In this document: positions 12,279 to 21,536 of the stretch, one piece after another
Layout: the number at the start of each line of letters is the position of its first letter
How positions within the stretch are numbered: position 1 is the first letter of the stretch
Source: Gnetum montanum
Taxonomy: Eukaryota; Streptophyta; Gnetopsida; Gnetales; Gnetaceae
Length of the DNA stretch: 64,000 nt
Assembly (NCBI GenBank): GCA_015680685.1
Contig: MNCI01011801.1
Span: forward strand, 52,935-116,934
Direction of reading: 5' to 3'
Program-made: the position numbers and the translations under genes
Notes under the pieces: generated by a model
Seen by the model: only the letters and a program-made list of their open reading frames with translations
Told to the model about the DNA's origin: nothing
Database searches by the model: none

Positions 12279-12952
12279 CATGAGAACCACACCATGCAAA
12301 GACTTATTTTTATTTACTCAACTTCCCAATATTTGATCAATGGTAGAATGGCGGAAAATGTAAGACAAAGCATCTAAGGACCCAAGAGAATGGTTAGCAC
12401 AAATGCATCGAATCCCCTTGAAGTCACACCCTTGTCAACCATTAAGTCCTTCCTTGGTTTGAAAAATACCAAGCCACCAATTCATTAATATGTTCATTTA
12501 GGAAAAGGGACTATATAGTTCCAATCCAAGAGAGTCCATAGAGTTGAATGGATGAATGGACAACATGGAATCATTGCATGTTTTATCAAAAGAACCATAT
12601 CTTAATATCAGCATCATAATTCAAAGGTAAAAACCAAATGTTAGTAATCAATATTATATCATATAATTCAATCCACCATCATGAGCACTTATTATGTGAT
12701 GAATGAAAATAAATAAATCAAAAAAATAAATAGTAAAAAATGTAAATGATGGTGTAAAACAAAAACAAGGAAGATTGAAGAAATGTGTAAAACAAAAATA
12801 CAAAAAGAATTGAGGGCCTAGAATGGTTGGCATAGGTGGCCATCTCCCCCATGATTGAGTTGGAAGGAGGAGATCCAAAATAGCAAGCAAGGTTATCCAC
12901 CAATAGAGGTAGTATAAGTACTAGTTGTCCTAGGCTCATGGAAAGGTTTGGT

Positions 12953-14329
12953 CTATTGGATGTTGACCAAAAATTTCTTATTCGGGCTCTCAGGTTTATA
13001 TATCATCATGGCCCCTGAAGGAAAAGTTGTATGAATGACATAAGGTCCTTCCCACAGCATTTGAAATTTGGTGCTTTGTGGCACATGTGTGGGATTCCAG
13101 TAGAGAACCTTATCTCCTGGTTGATATTTAACTTTCCTAATTCTTAGGTCATGACGTTGTTTATTGAAGGCCTTGTGCAATTCATTAGATGATAGGGCAG
13201 CTAATCGATTCTCATCTAGCAAGTTAAGTGGCATTAACCATTTCTTTTGTGCTAGATCGACGTCAAGGTTGAGGTCACATGCCATGGATAGTGTACGGAG
13301 CTTAGTTTGAATAGAAAGTATTGGTAGTTTACCATACACTAACTCATAAGAGTAGCCTATAGGAAATTTCCATGTGGAGCGGTATGCCCAAAGAGCATCA
13401 TTCAGTTTAGTGCTCCAGTCTCACCTATACTCGCTAATGGTTCTTGTCAATATCTTCGTAATTTCCCTATTGGTGACTTCATCTTGACCGTTTTCTTGGG
13501 GGTGGTATGGTGTAGTTAGTTTGTGCTCAACCCCTACGCGTTGCATTAATTTTTGAAAAGTCACACTTGTGAAATGTGTACCATTGTCTGAAATCAATGC
13601 ACAAGGCACACCAAACCTATTTACGATTTGTTGTTGAACAAATTATGCAGCTATAGATGATGTATAGTCCTTAACAGCAGCTGCTTCTGCCCATTTCGTT
13701 AACTAATCAATGACAATAATGATATAAGCTTTTCCATTGGACATTGGTGTAATCAGCCCCATAAAATCAATTCCCCAAATGTCGAAGGGTTCTAAAGGTT
13801 GAATCCATTGTTGTGGACCCTCCATTCTAGCAATCATTCTCCCATGACGTTGATAGCGCTCACAAGATTGGACAAATTGATGGGTGTCCCGAAACAATGT
13901 AGGCCAATAATATCCTGCAAGCAAGATCTTAATGGTTGTTCATCTCCCAACATAATGACCCCCACAAGGACCCTCATGAGCATCTTGAAGAACTCGTAGT
14001 TAATCTATATTGGGAACAAACGATCGGACCAAGCCATCGGGACATACTTTGTAAAGTTTTCCATTGATTTTCATAAAATACTTGGCTTGATGAAGAAACT
14101 GTTGTTTCTTTTTAGCGTCAAACCCTTGCGGTGTTTGTTGTGTAAAGAGATAGGTGAGAATACTACTATACCAGTTTGTCTCCATGGTTAATTGATTATT
14201 CACTACACCTATAAAGAGGAATTCATCAAGGAAATGATCAAAAATTGGATACTCAACCTCTTTGTTGTCCCAACACAACTGAGATAAATGATCAGCAACT
14301 ATGTTCTCGGTGCCTTTACGATCGATCAT
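12953..14329 (-). pseudogene. Integrase of the gypsy element, broken
   Basis: Read from 14329 down. First comes a linker containing Ile-Val-Ala-Asp-His-Leu-Ser-Gln, which is the end of RNase H. Next is the N-terminal zinc region with Tyr-Tyr-Trp-Pro-Thr and Cys-Glu-Arg-Tyr. The catalytic core has Gly-Ile-Asp-Phe-Met-Gly near 13765-13780, Ser-Asp-Asn-Gly-Thr-His-Phe near 13580-13600, and Gln-Glu-Asn-Gly-Gln-Asp-Glu near 13478-13500, so all three acidic residues are present. The C-terminal segment 13339-12953 includes Pro-Gly-Asp-Lys-Val-Leu and Trp-Glu-Gly-Pro-Tyr. Stops near 13700, 13640, 13420 and 13340 split it. There is no chromodomain. It would insert element DNA into host chromosomes if intact. 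Confidence 0.85.
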
Positions 14330-14362
14330 CGTAAGATCGAACTCTTGTAAGATTACAAGCCA

Positions 14363-14764
14363 TCATATGATACGAGGGCTCACCATTGGTTTATTCATGA
14401 GGAACCGTATTGCACTATGATCTGTGTGTACGAATACTTTATAGCCTAATACATAGTGCCTAAATTTTTCTAGTGCAAACACTACAGCCAGTAATTCTTT
14501 CTCTGTTGTATTGTAGTTAGGTTGTGCACCAATGATACTTGTACTTGCACAATGGATGTAATAAGGATGTTTTTGGTCATCTAACTGTGTAAGTACAACT
14601 CCTAAGGAAAAGTTGGACGTGTCAGTCATTATGTGGAATAGCCTGGACCAGTCTAGAGCTTGTAGAATAGGTGTTTCTACTAGAGTTTGTTTTAAAGTTT
14701 GGAAAGCTAGTTTGCATTCCCTGGTCCATTCGAAAAGTGCATCCTTTTTCGTTAGTTCCACCAA
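14363..14764 (-). pseudogene. RNase H domain of the gypsy element
   Basis: This 133-codon open segment follows the RT. It has the connection sequence with Glu-Trp-Thr-Arg-Glu-Cys, then Thr-Asp-Thr-Ser-Asn-Phe-Ser-Leu-Gly (first acidic residue of the fold), Thr-Glu-Lys-Glu-Leu-Leu-Ala-Val-Val-Phe (catalytic Glu) and Val-His-Thr-Asp-His (catalytic Asp). The domain degrades the RNA strand of the RNA:DNA hybrid. The frame ends at 14363 where a stop has arisen and the same protein continues in the next segment. Confidence 0.85.
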
Positions 14765-15600
14765 TGGTTTTGCAACCTTTGAAAAGTTCTCAATGAATCT
14801 TCTGTAGTAGCCAGTGTGTCTAAGGAATGATCAGATATCTTTTACAGTTTCGAGTTGACAAGTAATTCCCTGGAGAACTTTAATCTTTTTGGGAGCTACC
14901 TCTATCCCTGTTTGCGAAATCTTGTCTTATTACTACGTCCTTTTGGACCATTAAATGGATTTTTTGCTAGTTGAGCCTCAAATTGGTTTCTACACATCAT
15001 TTTAATACTTGCTCTAACCGATCCAAGGCTTGATCAAAGTTTGCTCCGTAAGTGGAGAAGTCATCCATGAAGACCTCCACGCCATTTCCTATCTGCTGCT
15101 GAAATATGATTAGAACTAATCATTGAAATGTTGCAAGGGCATTGCACAAGCCAAACAACATCTGTTTGTATGCAAATGTTCCCTAAGGACTAGTAAACGT
15201 AGTCTTGGCTTGGTCTTCTGGGGCTATTTGTATTTGGTTGTACCCACTGTACCCATCCAGAAAACTATAGTAATGATGCCCTCCAATGTTGTCTAAGACT
15301 TGGTCAATGAATGGCAACCGAAAGTGCTCTTTGAATGTTGCCATATTTAGTAGCCTAAAATCTATGCAAACTCTCCATTTTCCTTCCTTTTTGGACACAA
15401 TAACTAAGAGACTAACCCATTCGCTATCAGCAATGGGGTATATGAACCCAGCTTTTACAAGCTATTTGATTTCTTCCTCAACCAATTGCTTGAGCTTTAG
15501 GTTAAGTCGCCTCTGCAATTGTCTTTGAAGCTTCATGGATGGGTCGGTGTAAATTCTATGTTGGCATATCCTAGGATCTATTCTAATTAATTCTGGATAT
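14765..15600 (-). pseudogene. Reverse transcriptase domain of the gypsy element
   Basis: On the - strand the 15398-15183 segment carries Lys-Trp-Arg-Val-Cys-Ile-Asp-Phe-Arg and Phe-Leu-Asp-Gly-Tyr-Ser-Gly-Tyr-Asn-Gln (first catalytic Asp, about 15240-15271). The active-site box Phe-Met-Asp-Asp is at 15060-15071. Downstream, Tyr-Tyr-Arg-Arg-Phe-Ile matches the end of gypsy RT domains. At least five in-frame stops and one or two frameshifts separate these, so it is dead, but all key motifs remain readable. The related element at 34573-40872 lacks this part. Confidence 0.85.
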
Positions 15601-15620
15601 GACCAAGCGAAGGCTTTTGA

Positions 15621-16763
15621 CTAATTATTTATCACTTTCAACAGTCTTTCTTTTTGTTGAGGAGCAAGCTTTGCATTAATAATTACTGATTTTCCATTTT
15701 TGAGGAATGTGTATTCCATATCGGTGGGCAATGGTTTTGGCTCAAGGGGTTCCTGCTTAAACTTATCAGGGATTTCCAACTTCCACCAGTTGATATTTTC
15801 AATGTCAAGACTTGGAAGTTGGCGATGGACTTGCTCTAATGTGTCTATGTTATCGATGTAAGCGCAAGTCAAACCCTCAGTTGGTTCCATGCATATAATT
15901 GAACTGCTTTCTTGATCAGTTGTCAGCCACTGGGTGCCTTCCTGTCTTGTGGCTGCTGCATATAGGCATCTTTGTATGTTTGTCACTTGTGCATACTGGT
16001 TGTATGCAGGCAATGTTAAACGTTGTACAAACCAAGACTTCTGCACGCAATTACACCCTATGTCACTGTATGTGATGCATGGAACTTTCTTCTTCTCAAT
16101 CTTTCCAAATGTATTTTCCTTTGATATTTTCAGGGAAAGATCGTGGATTCCTAGGCATGCGTCAATTGTGCTTAGCCATGCTCTTCCCATTATAATTGGG
16201 AAGTCCCCCTTACCGTTGTTCACTTGAATCACTAGGAAGTCAACTAGGTACGACCACCCACAAACAATGGTGACAATGTCCTCCACTAGTCACAATGGGA
16301 CAATGATGGACTGGTCAGCCAACTCTAATCGAATGTTACTCTTTTTTAGCGGAGGCAGGTTCCAGGCCTTGTACATTTCTTGAGATATTAAGTTGATACC
16401 AGAACCTGAATCCAAAAGAGCTTTGCACGGCTCATTTCTAGCGATTTGTAGATATATCAGAGAACTTTCAAGATCAGAAAATTTCCTAGAAAGGTGATCA
16501 ACTTTTATCCAATCGGTGATGGCATGAGTTAACATGATCGTATGCGTTGAGCGTGATTTTTGGGTTAAAGGGAGCTCTGAAGTTTCAAGTGATGGTGAGG
16601 CAATCGAAGAATTAGCCACTTGTGGTTGCAAGGGCTTAGTTGGACTATTAGTTCTAAAGAAAGGTCTTTTCTTTATGTGGTTGTCAGAACCAGTAGTAGG
16701 TTGAGAGTTAACAGCCCTTGTGGTGTTATGTTGTTGCGGCTGGGCAGGGAGTTCACCTTGCAT
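15621..16763 (-). pseudogene. Aspartic protease and flanking linkers of the gypsy element
   Basis: Two open segments (16763-16290 and 16286-15621), separated by one stop, encode the protease. Ala-Leu-Leu-Asp-Ser-Gly-Ser-Gly near 16400-16425 is the catalytic motif, followed by the second half with Gly-Arg-Ala-Trp-Leu near 16165-16185. The tail toward RT continues to 15621. The N-terminal linker is rich in Ser, Pro and Gln. The enzyme would cut the gag-pol polyprotein. The related copy at 37539-38177 has the catalytic Asp-Ser-Gly changed to Asp-Ser-Ser. Confidence 0.85.
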
Positions 16764-17154
16764 AGATGGAGTAGGTGGTAATGAAGCTATAGGTGGAAGA
16801 GATGCAACCGGATGAGAAGGGTGGTATGTTTGTGGAACATCACCCCTAGGAGAAGGAGTCCTATAGTACTCACGGGCTTGGTAGTGAGGTTGAGGAGTAA
16901 CGTAACTAGTAGAGTCACGTGGAGAGATTGATTACTGCACATAATATCCATATGGGTCAGGTTGCTGGTAAGGATACTGTTGCCTTAGTGGTGGCATTCC
17001 CCATGATTGTGGGTGCTACCATTGTTGATATTGCTCAATTGGTTGTGGTGGAATTTCACTTGGATAATACGTTAAGGGTTGGTGGAACTATCTTGAGTTA
17101 CCTTGAGGGTAAGGTAACATTTAGGGTGTTTGCCTTTTGTTTAATCGTGGGTTG

Positions 17155-19020
17155 AGTGCATACACCCCAGACTCCTGCAGATATGAGATTATAGGGCAAC
17201 ATCAGTTAGGATGGTCATATTGGCATATCTCGCATCCACTATCATTGTCTGTATCTAATTCAACAACCTCTTCAATGATGGCAACTTTGCCCTTACCCTT
17301 GTTATGTGCATGTTCAGCTTCTCTCTTTTTTCATTTTTCGTAATCACTACCTTGCTCTCTAGACTCCTCTACTATTTTAAGAATGGTTTGAAATCTATCA
17401 TCTAGGGAGTCCCACATTTGGTCTACCTTTTTCGATACCTCTAATGCTAACTTTTGGATAGGAAAATTTTTTCTATTCACCATCTCTTCGAGTGGTGACT
17501 CTTCTTCATTCTCACAAAATCTTACTCCCCTCTTTTAGAGAGAAGGATCCTTGTTACATTGTTTCGCACTTTCTCTCTTCCTTAGCTCACCTTCTTCTTT
17601 TGCAACTTGCTCCAACAGTCTTTGAACTTGATAGGCCCTAAGCTCAAATAGTCTCCCTTGGGTGTAGTTGATCCCTTTATGAATAACCATGGCTTGGGCA
17701 ACGATGTAACAATGCATAATATTGACCCATGACAACATCCAAGGGTTCATGTCCTCTTTGTTTCCATCCTTGGATTTGCCTTTGTAGGTTGGACACTCAG
17801 GAGTATGCTTGGTACTTATCGTTGAACAATCCTAACATGGTGCTCCACCTACAAATGGATTCTAGTTTTAAGGACCGGTACTAGCTTTCTGCTTCTTTGA
17901 TTAGTGTCAGTGGGAACAACTTAAGTTTTTGCTATTCGTTTTCTATGTTTTGTAAGGCACATGCATCATGGAATGCTTGTAGATGATTTTGAGGATCAGC
18001 GTTATATTCCCCTTCAAATCGTGGGATATTGTTCATATCTAATCTCTTGATCCTATTATCTTTTTGATGTCTTGTTGGAACTCTAATAGCCTCAGTTATA
18101 TCTAGCATACTTCGAGTAGCGAGTAGGGGTTCATCGTGATCATCCTGTCTGTGGCGTCTATGATGCCTATGTTGTTTCCTACTCTCCTGTCTTCTATGTC
18201 ATGATTCTCTAGAATGCCCTCGTCCCCTTTCTTGACTATTTTATCTATGGCTCCTACTTTGCCTACCTTTATCCTCATGATCTTTTTCTTTGTGACTGTG
18301 TCAAGATCCTGAAGGAGAGGGTGAAGGAGATGATGAAGGTCAAAAAGAAGGAGAACCATCACCATGACGGTGCTTGCTACCTTCTCTTCGACGGTCTCGG
18401 CCTTGATCGCGGTTGCGATCAGAATGTCCATCTTTATCATGCTTTTGTGTTTCTTTTTCAAACCCTTTGTGTCTGTTGGTATCAGAACCTGGGTTATGGA
18501 TGGTTGAATGAAGGTTCTGATACACAGCCCCTTGACCAAAGTCAATGGAAGGAGCATCGTTTCATGGAAAACCTCTCGAGGCAAGTTCACCACCCTCCTT
18601 TTCACTTAAGACGTGTGGGACATCTTGGGACCACTTACCCTTCATAGATTTGTGGTGTCTCTCTTATTGTAAGCCCCTTTGATGTTGTGCCTCCGTGGGG
18701 TGATATTCTCTCGAGTCATGGTCATGCACAACGTATTCCGCGTGTAAGTGCTGCATGCCAATTCGGGTAAGAGCACGAAGAAGCATGCTTGGGACTGAAT
18801 GATCGAGAGGTAACACTATGTTACCTTCTAAGTCTCACCAACGCAGTTGTTCATCCTGTTGGAGGATAAAGGTGAAGTTTGGTATATACTCATCGGGATG
18901 AACATATACCACACGAAACTGCTGGGGTACTGGCAGATCAACATCATGTGTACTACGTTTCCGATTGTTTCCTGTATCAGACCTAGGCGATGAAACACTT
19001 TCATACGAAGAAGGAGACAT
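17155..19020 (-). pseudogene. gag of the gypsy element, fragmented
   Basis: The start is taken at the ATG 19020-19018, about 120 bases inside the primer site, and the same start region is seen in the copies at 4355 and 63189. Parts in order: an N-terminal segment with Tyr-Ile-Pro-Asn-Phe-Thr-Phe-Ile-Leu (about 18880); an Arg/His/Asp-rich hydrophilic segment (18100-18525); the capsid segment with Ser-Trp-Tyr-Arg-Ser-Leu and Arg-Trp-Ser-Thr-Met-Leu (about 17790-17900), an arrangement typical of Athila/Tat gag; and a zinc-knuckle-like Cys-x2-Cys-x3-His-x4-Cys near 17190-17240. Numerous stops and frameshifts break it. Confidence 0.8.
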
Positions 19021-19137
19021 AATTTTCTATTCAATGTGCAATGTATTATTATTTATTTTTCTTGTGTAACCAACCCTAAGGGTTCATTCCAATGATGAGA
19101 AAGATTTCCTAAGTTTTAATTAGCACATAAACAACAA

Positions 19138-19157
19138 AGTCCCTGGCAACGGTGCCA
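19138..19157 (-). other. Primer-binding site, tRNA-Asp type
   Basis: The - strand reads TGGCACCGTTGCCAGGGAC, one base from the LTR. It differs from the tRNA-Asp(GTC) complement at only two or three positions, all transitions. This sets the element's direction and 5' LTR. Confidence 0.85.
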
Positions 19158-19158
19158 A

Positions 19159-19956
19159 TGATGAGCGGCAAGGTATCCCTATGCTCAACCATACGAATAT
19201 GAGCGTACACACACAATCCGGTCAACTTCCAAGGACTAAGTGCTTACGTGCCTCTGTGGAACAGGGACGGGTTGGTCAATCATTGTCTTCCCAAGCTTAC
19301 TTGTATGTCACGATTGTATGGTTAAGTAAACTTGAGGTATATGATTTTTATGGCTTTTATATTTTTATTATCTTGGTACTAATAAGGGAGGAGAGAGAGA
19401 TAACTAAATAACTAATTTAATTTAACTACTCATTAACTAAGCTCTAATTAATCCTAACACCGGTATCCGTTCTCACTTGTCGTACACATTCTGAACTAGT
19501 GCAACACTACTGGGATTACCAAACGCTAGTCGTTACTGGGATACCAAGCATTACACATATGCTCGAAGTGATCGTACTGAGTGTACTTACTTAGGAGAGT
19601 TGTAGGGTGAAAGAGACATTAATTGACTAAGAAAAGCATTAAATAACAGTAATTAACATTAATTAATCTATTCTAAATGCCACAAGGTTTATCACAAAGT
19701 TCGACAAGGTGTGCTCAGGTACACAATGCTCGAATAAAGATTCGTTCATTTTATGACTCCTACTGCGGGCAGACAGAAATAATTCTAACTCTGAGAGGGA
19801 GAAAAGGCAAGAGTTTGGGTAAGGGACTAACTAATCTATTGCCAAACCAAGTGCGCCCATCTCTTATTTATAGGCAAGGAGATAGGTCCCGATATCGGGT
19901 ATTCGACATCGCATATCGCCGATGCGATATTGCAGCCCCAATATCGTGGTTCATCA
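19159..19956 (-). repeat. 5' LTR of the 9.9-kb gypsy element (798 bp)
   Basis: The ends are intact (TGATGAGC...GGTTCATCA on the + strand). Viewed on the - strand, U3 is very short: palindromes with GATATC/AATATCG at 19885-19950, then a CTATAAATAAGAG TATA box at about 19862-19874. R contains AATAAA sites. The rest is long R/U5 with the paired GGTAATCCCAG motifs near 19508-19550. It aligns with 10026-10833 along its length. Confidence 0.9.
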
Positions 19957-20276
19957 GATGAATTGATGATAAATGAAAATTTGTAAAGTAATGATAATTG
20001 ATGAAATGTCGATAATAATGATGAATTAGAAATTTTTTGTTGTTGTCTTGTTTCTCTTATCCCTTAAGCAAGTAATCCCTAAGTTTCTTTAAAAAATTTC
20101 AAAGCTTTTATTTATTGTTCTTAATTAATTATATGCAATGAAAAATTTAAATTAGAGTTTGCACTTTGTGCCTAAAAATATAAAATCTATAATTTTACCG
20201 AACTAATGTTTTTGATTTGTATTTAATTTTTAAAGTAATTTATTAAATACAATTTCTAAATGATTCTTGAGTGTCA
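19957..20276. repeat. Right copy of the 320-bp direct repeat flanking the gypsy element
   Basis: It begins GATGAATTGATG immediately after the LTR and ends ...GAGTGTCA, the same limits as 9702-10023. Past the end the sequences differ (ATGAATGCC here, LTR on the left), and before the start they also differ. The arrangement is therefore that of a very long target-site duplication. Confidence 0.9.
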
Positions 20277-20311
20277 TGAATGCCATTTCTTTTTTCACTA
20301 GCTAGATGCAA

Positions 20312-20365
20312 GCAATAACTTAGTTGATGTAATTACAAGCAATAACTTAGTTGATGTGATTACAA
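20312..20365. repeat. Tandem duplication, 2 x 27 bp
   Basis: GCAATAACTTAGTTGATGT starts at 20312 and again at 20339, with one difference (AATTAC against GATTAC). Confidence 0.9.
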
Positions 20366-20574
20366 GATCTATAAGGTCAATGCTAATAGGGTCAATGCCC
20401 AGCATTAGAATCTCCTGCAACAATGATGAAGTGCTCTCTCCAAACGAAATAGCTGAATCCAAGATTTTCAAAGTTAACATAGATTTCGATATATATGGGT
20501 CTCTTCTAAAGAATTGTTGGTATAGAATTGTTGGTATAGGTAGCTATTGTTCGGATGCAAGAATTTAAAAATCA

Positions 20575-20940
20575 ACACCGATTTCCAAGTCTATGCCGTT
20601 TGCCTTGTGGAATGGTTGATGCTTTGTCCTAGATAGATAGATTGCGTATTTTCAAAGTCGGATTTGCAAATCCATGCCGTGTCCCGTGGATTGCGCATTG
20701 TTTGATGCAGAATTTTGGACATAAACATGGATCCATCTCTAAGTCCATACGCTCTCCCCGTAGATTGCGCTTGTGGGGCTATGCCGTCTCCCGTGGAGAA
20801 TTGTTCATACTTTCTTGTTGTTGATTAAGATTTTTAACGTCAACATGGATTTACAAGTCTATGGCGTGTCCCATGAGGTATTGTTGATGATGATAGCTGT
20901 TTTTAAGTCTATGCGTCTCCCACGGGAAATTAAAAGTTGA
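20575..20940. repeat. Degenerate repeat cluster upstream of the receptor kinase (six cores)
   Basis: Six copies of a core resembling AAGTCTATGCCGTGTCCCGTGG occur near 20585, 20667, 20737, 20781, 20855 and 20909, at 45-80 bp spacing. Several are preceded by AACATGGATTT-like and followed by ATTGTTGATG-like sequence. The cluster is 0.6-1.0 kb upstream of the ATG. It could be a decayed minisatellite or an upstream regulatory array; the sequence does not decide. Confidence 0.7.
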
Positions 20941-21063
20941 CCATCCATTATTTTTCTTTGCCGTAATCAAAGTAATGAAAGTGGACCATTTGGCGTATTG
21001 TGGTGGTCACTGGTATCATGATGGTCACGGTGAACACTGCTACACGGTTAAACTTAAAATGAA

Positions 21064-21160
21064 AGTTAACATACCTGCAATTAGTTGAAATTTTAATTAA
21101 TTTTCATACAACAGGATGAAAATAGTTAACATACGGGCAGTTATTTGAAATTTTAATTAT
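21064..21160. repeat. Imperfect tandem duplication, period 60 bp
   Basis: AGTTAACATAC...GCA(A/G)TTA(G/T)TTGAAATTTTAATTA starts at 21064 and again at 21124. It lies about 400 bp upstream of the receptor kinase start. Confidence 0.75.
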
Positions 21161-21472
21161 AATGTAAGAACAAGTTATCTCGGCAACAAACAAACAAGCA
21201 AGAAATTTGAAAGATTAAAATTAAACGTACAGCACCTGCACGCTGTCCTAGAGCCCACATGGATTTACGTTGTTCGCAGTCGTGGACGTTGGTGATTGCT
21301 TCCTTCCTTCAAAGTATTTATTGTACAAACATAAATGTCCACGTGCAGGGTCACATTCAAAGCTGTGCCGCAAATCACAGCTCTCCGTATGAGCTACGTT
21401 ACTGACATTTTAATCCATGTCACTCAACCCTTGGTTTATTAACTCATCCTCAGTATGCGTATGTTTGTTTGT

Positions 21473-21479
21473 TATAAAT
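21473..21479 (+). promoter_or_regulatory. Candidate TATA box of the receptor kinase gene
   Basis: TATAAAT lies 58 bp before the ATG at 21537, leaving room for a short 5' leader. No other TATA-like site stands closer. This is positional evidence only. Confidence 0.5.
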
Positions 21480-21536
21480 GACGCCCTTTATGTGCAGTTT
21501 TAAAGCTATTGCAGCTTCTGGGCAGCTGGAGTTGCA

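Larger units (their letters stand above)
10846..12952 (-). other. Non-coding 3' region of the gypsy element
   Basis: About 2.1 kb lie between the integrase stop and the polypurine tract. They are homologous along their length to 35473-37400 in the shorter element, including the CATGCAAAGAC and CATCTCCCCCATGA blocks. Frames here are short and not conserved between the two copies, so I regard it as untranslated. It contains a contig-join artefact (12089-12214) and a CT microsatellite. Confidence 0.7.
10026..19956 (-). mobile_element. Nearly full-length Athila/Tat-like Ty3/gypsy retrotransposon (9.9 kb), decayed
   Basis: Two LTRs (10026-10833 and 19159-19956) enclose, on the - strand, a tRNA-Asp primer site, gag, protease, reverse transcriptase, RNase H and integrase in that order, then 2.1 kb of non-coding 3' sequence and a purine-rich tract. 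No chromodomain follows the integrase. Domain order, primer type and the gag zinc-knuckle form point to the non-chromovirus Athila/Tat side of Ty3/gypsy. LTRs differ at roughly 5-6% by eye, mostly transitions, plus a gap of about 25 bp. Many stops and frameshifts make it non-functional as it stands. The 5 bases outside the LTRs (TCACA and GATGA) do not match. Confidence 0.9.

Noticed and set aside
12060-12336. Open frames spanning the CT microsatellite with Arg-Glu or Ser-Leu repeats
   Set aside because: They are products of the dinucleotide repeat and the duplicated contig end, and they cross the N.
9702-20276. The 320-bp repeats as LTRs of an outer element
   Set aside because: Nothing lies between them and the inner LTRs (0-2 bp), so there is no room for an outer internal region or primer site.
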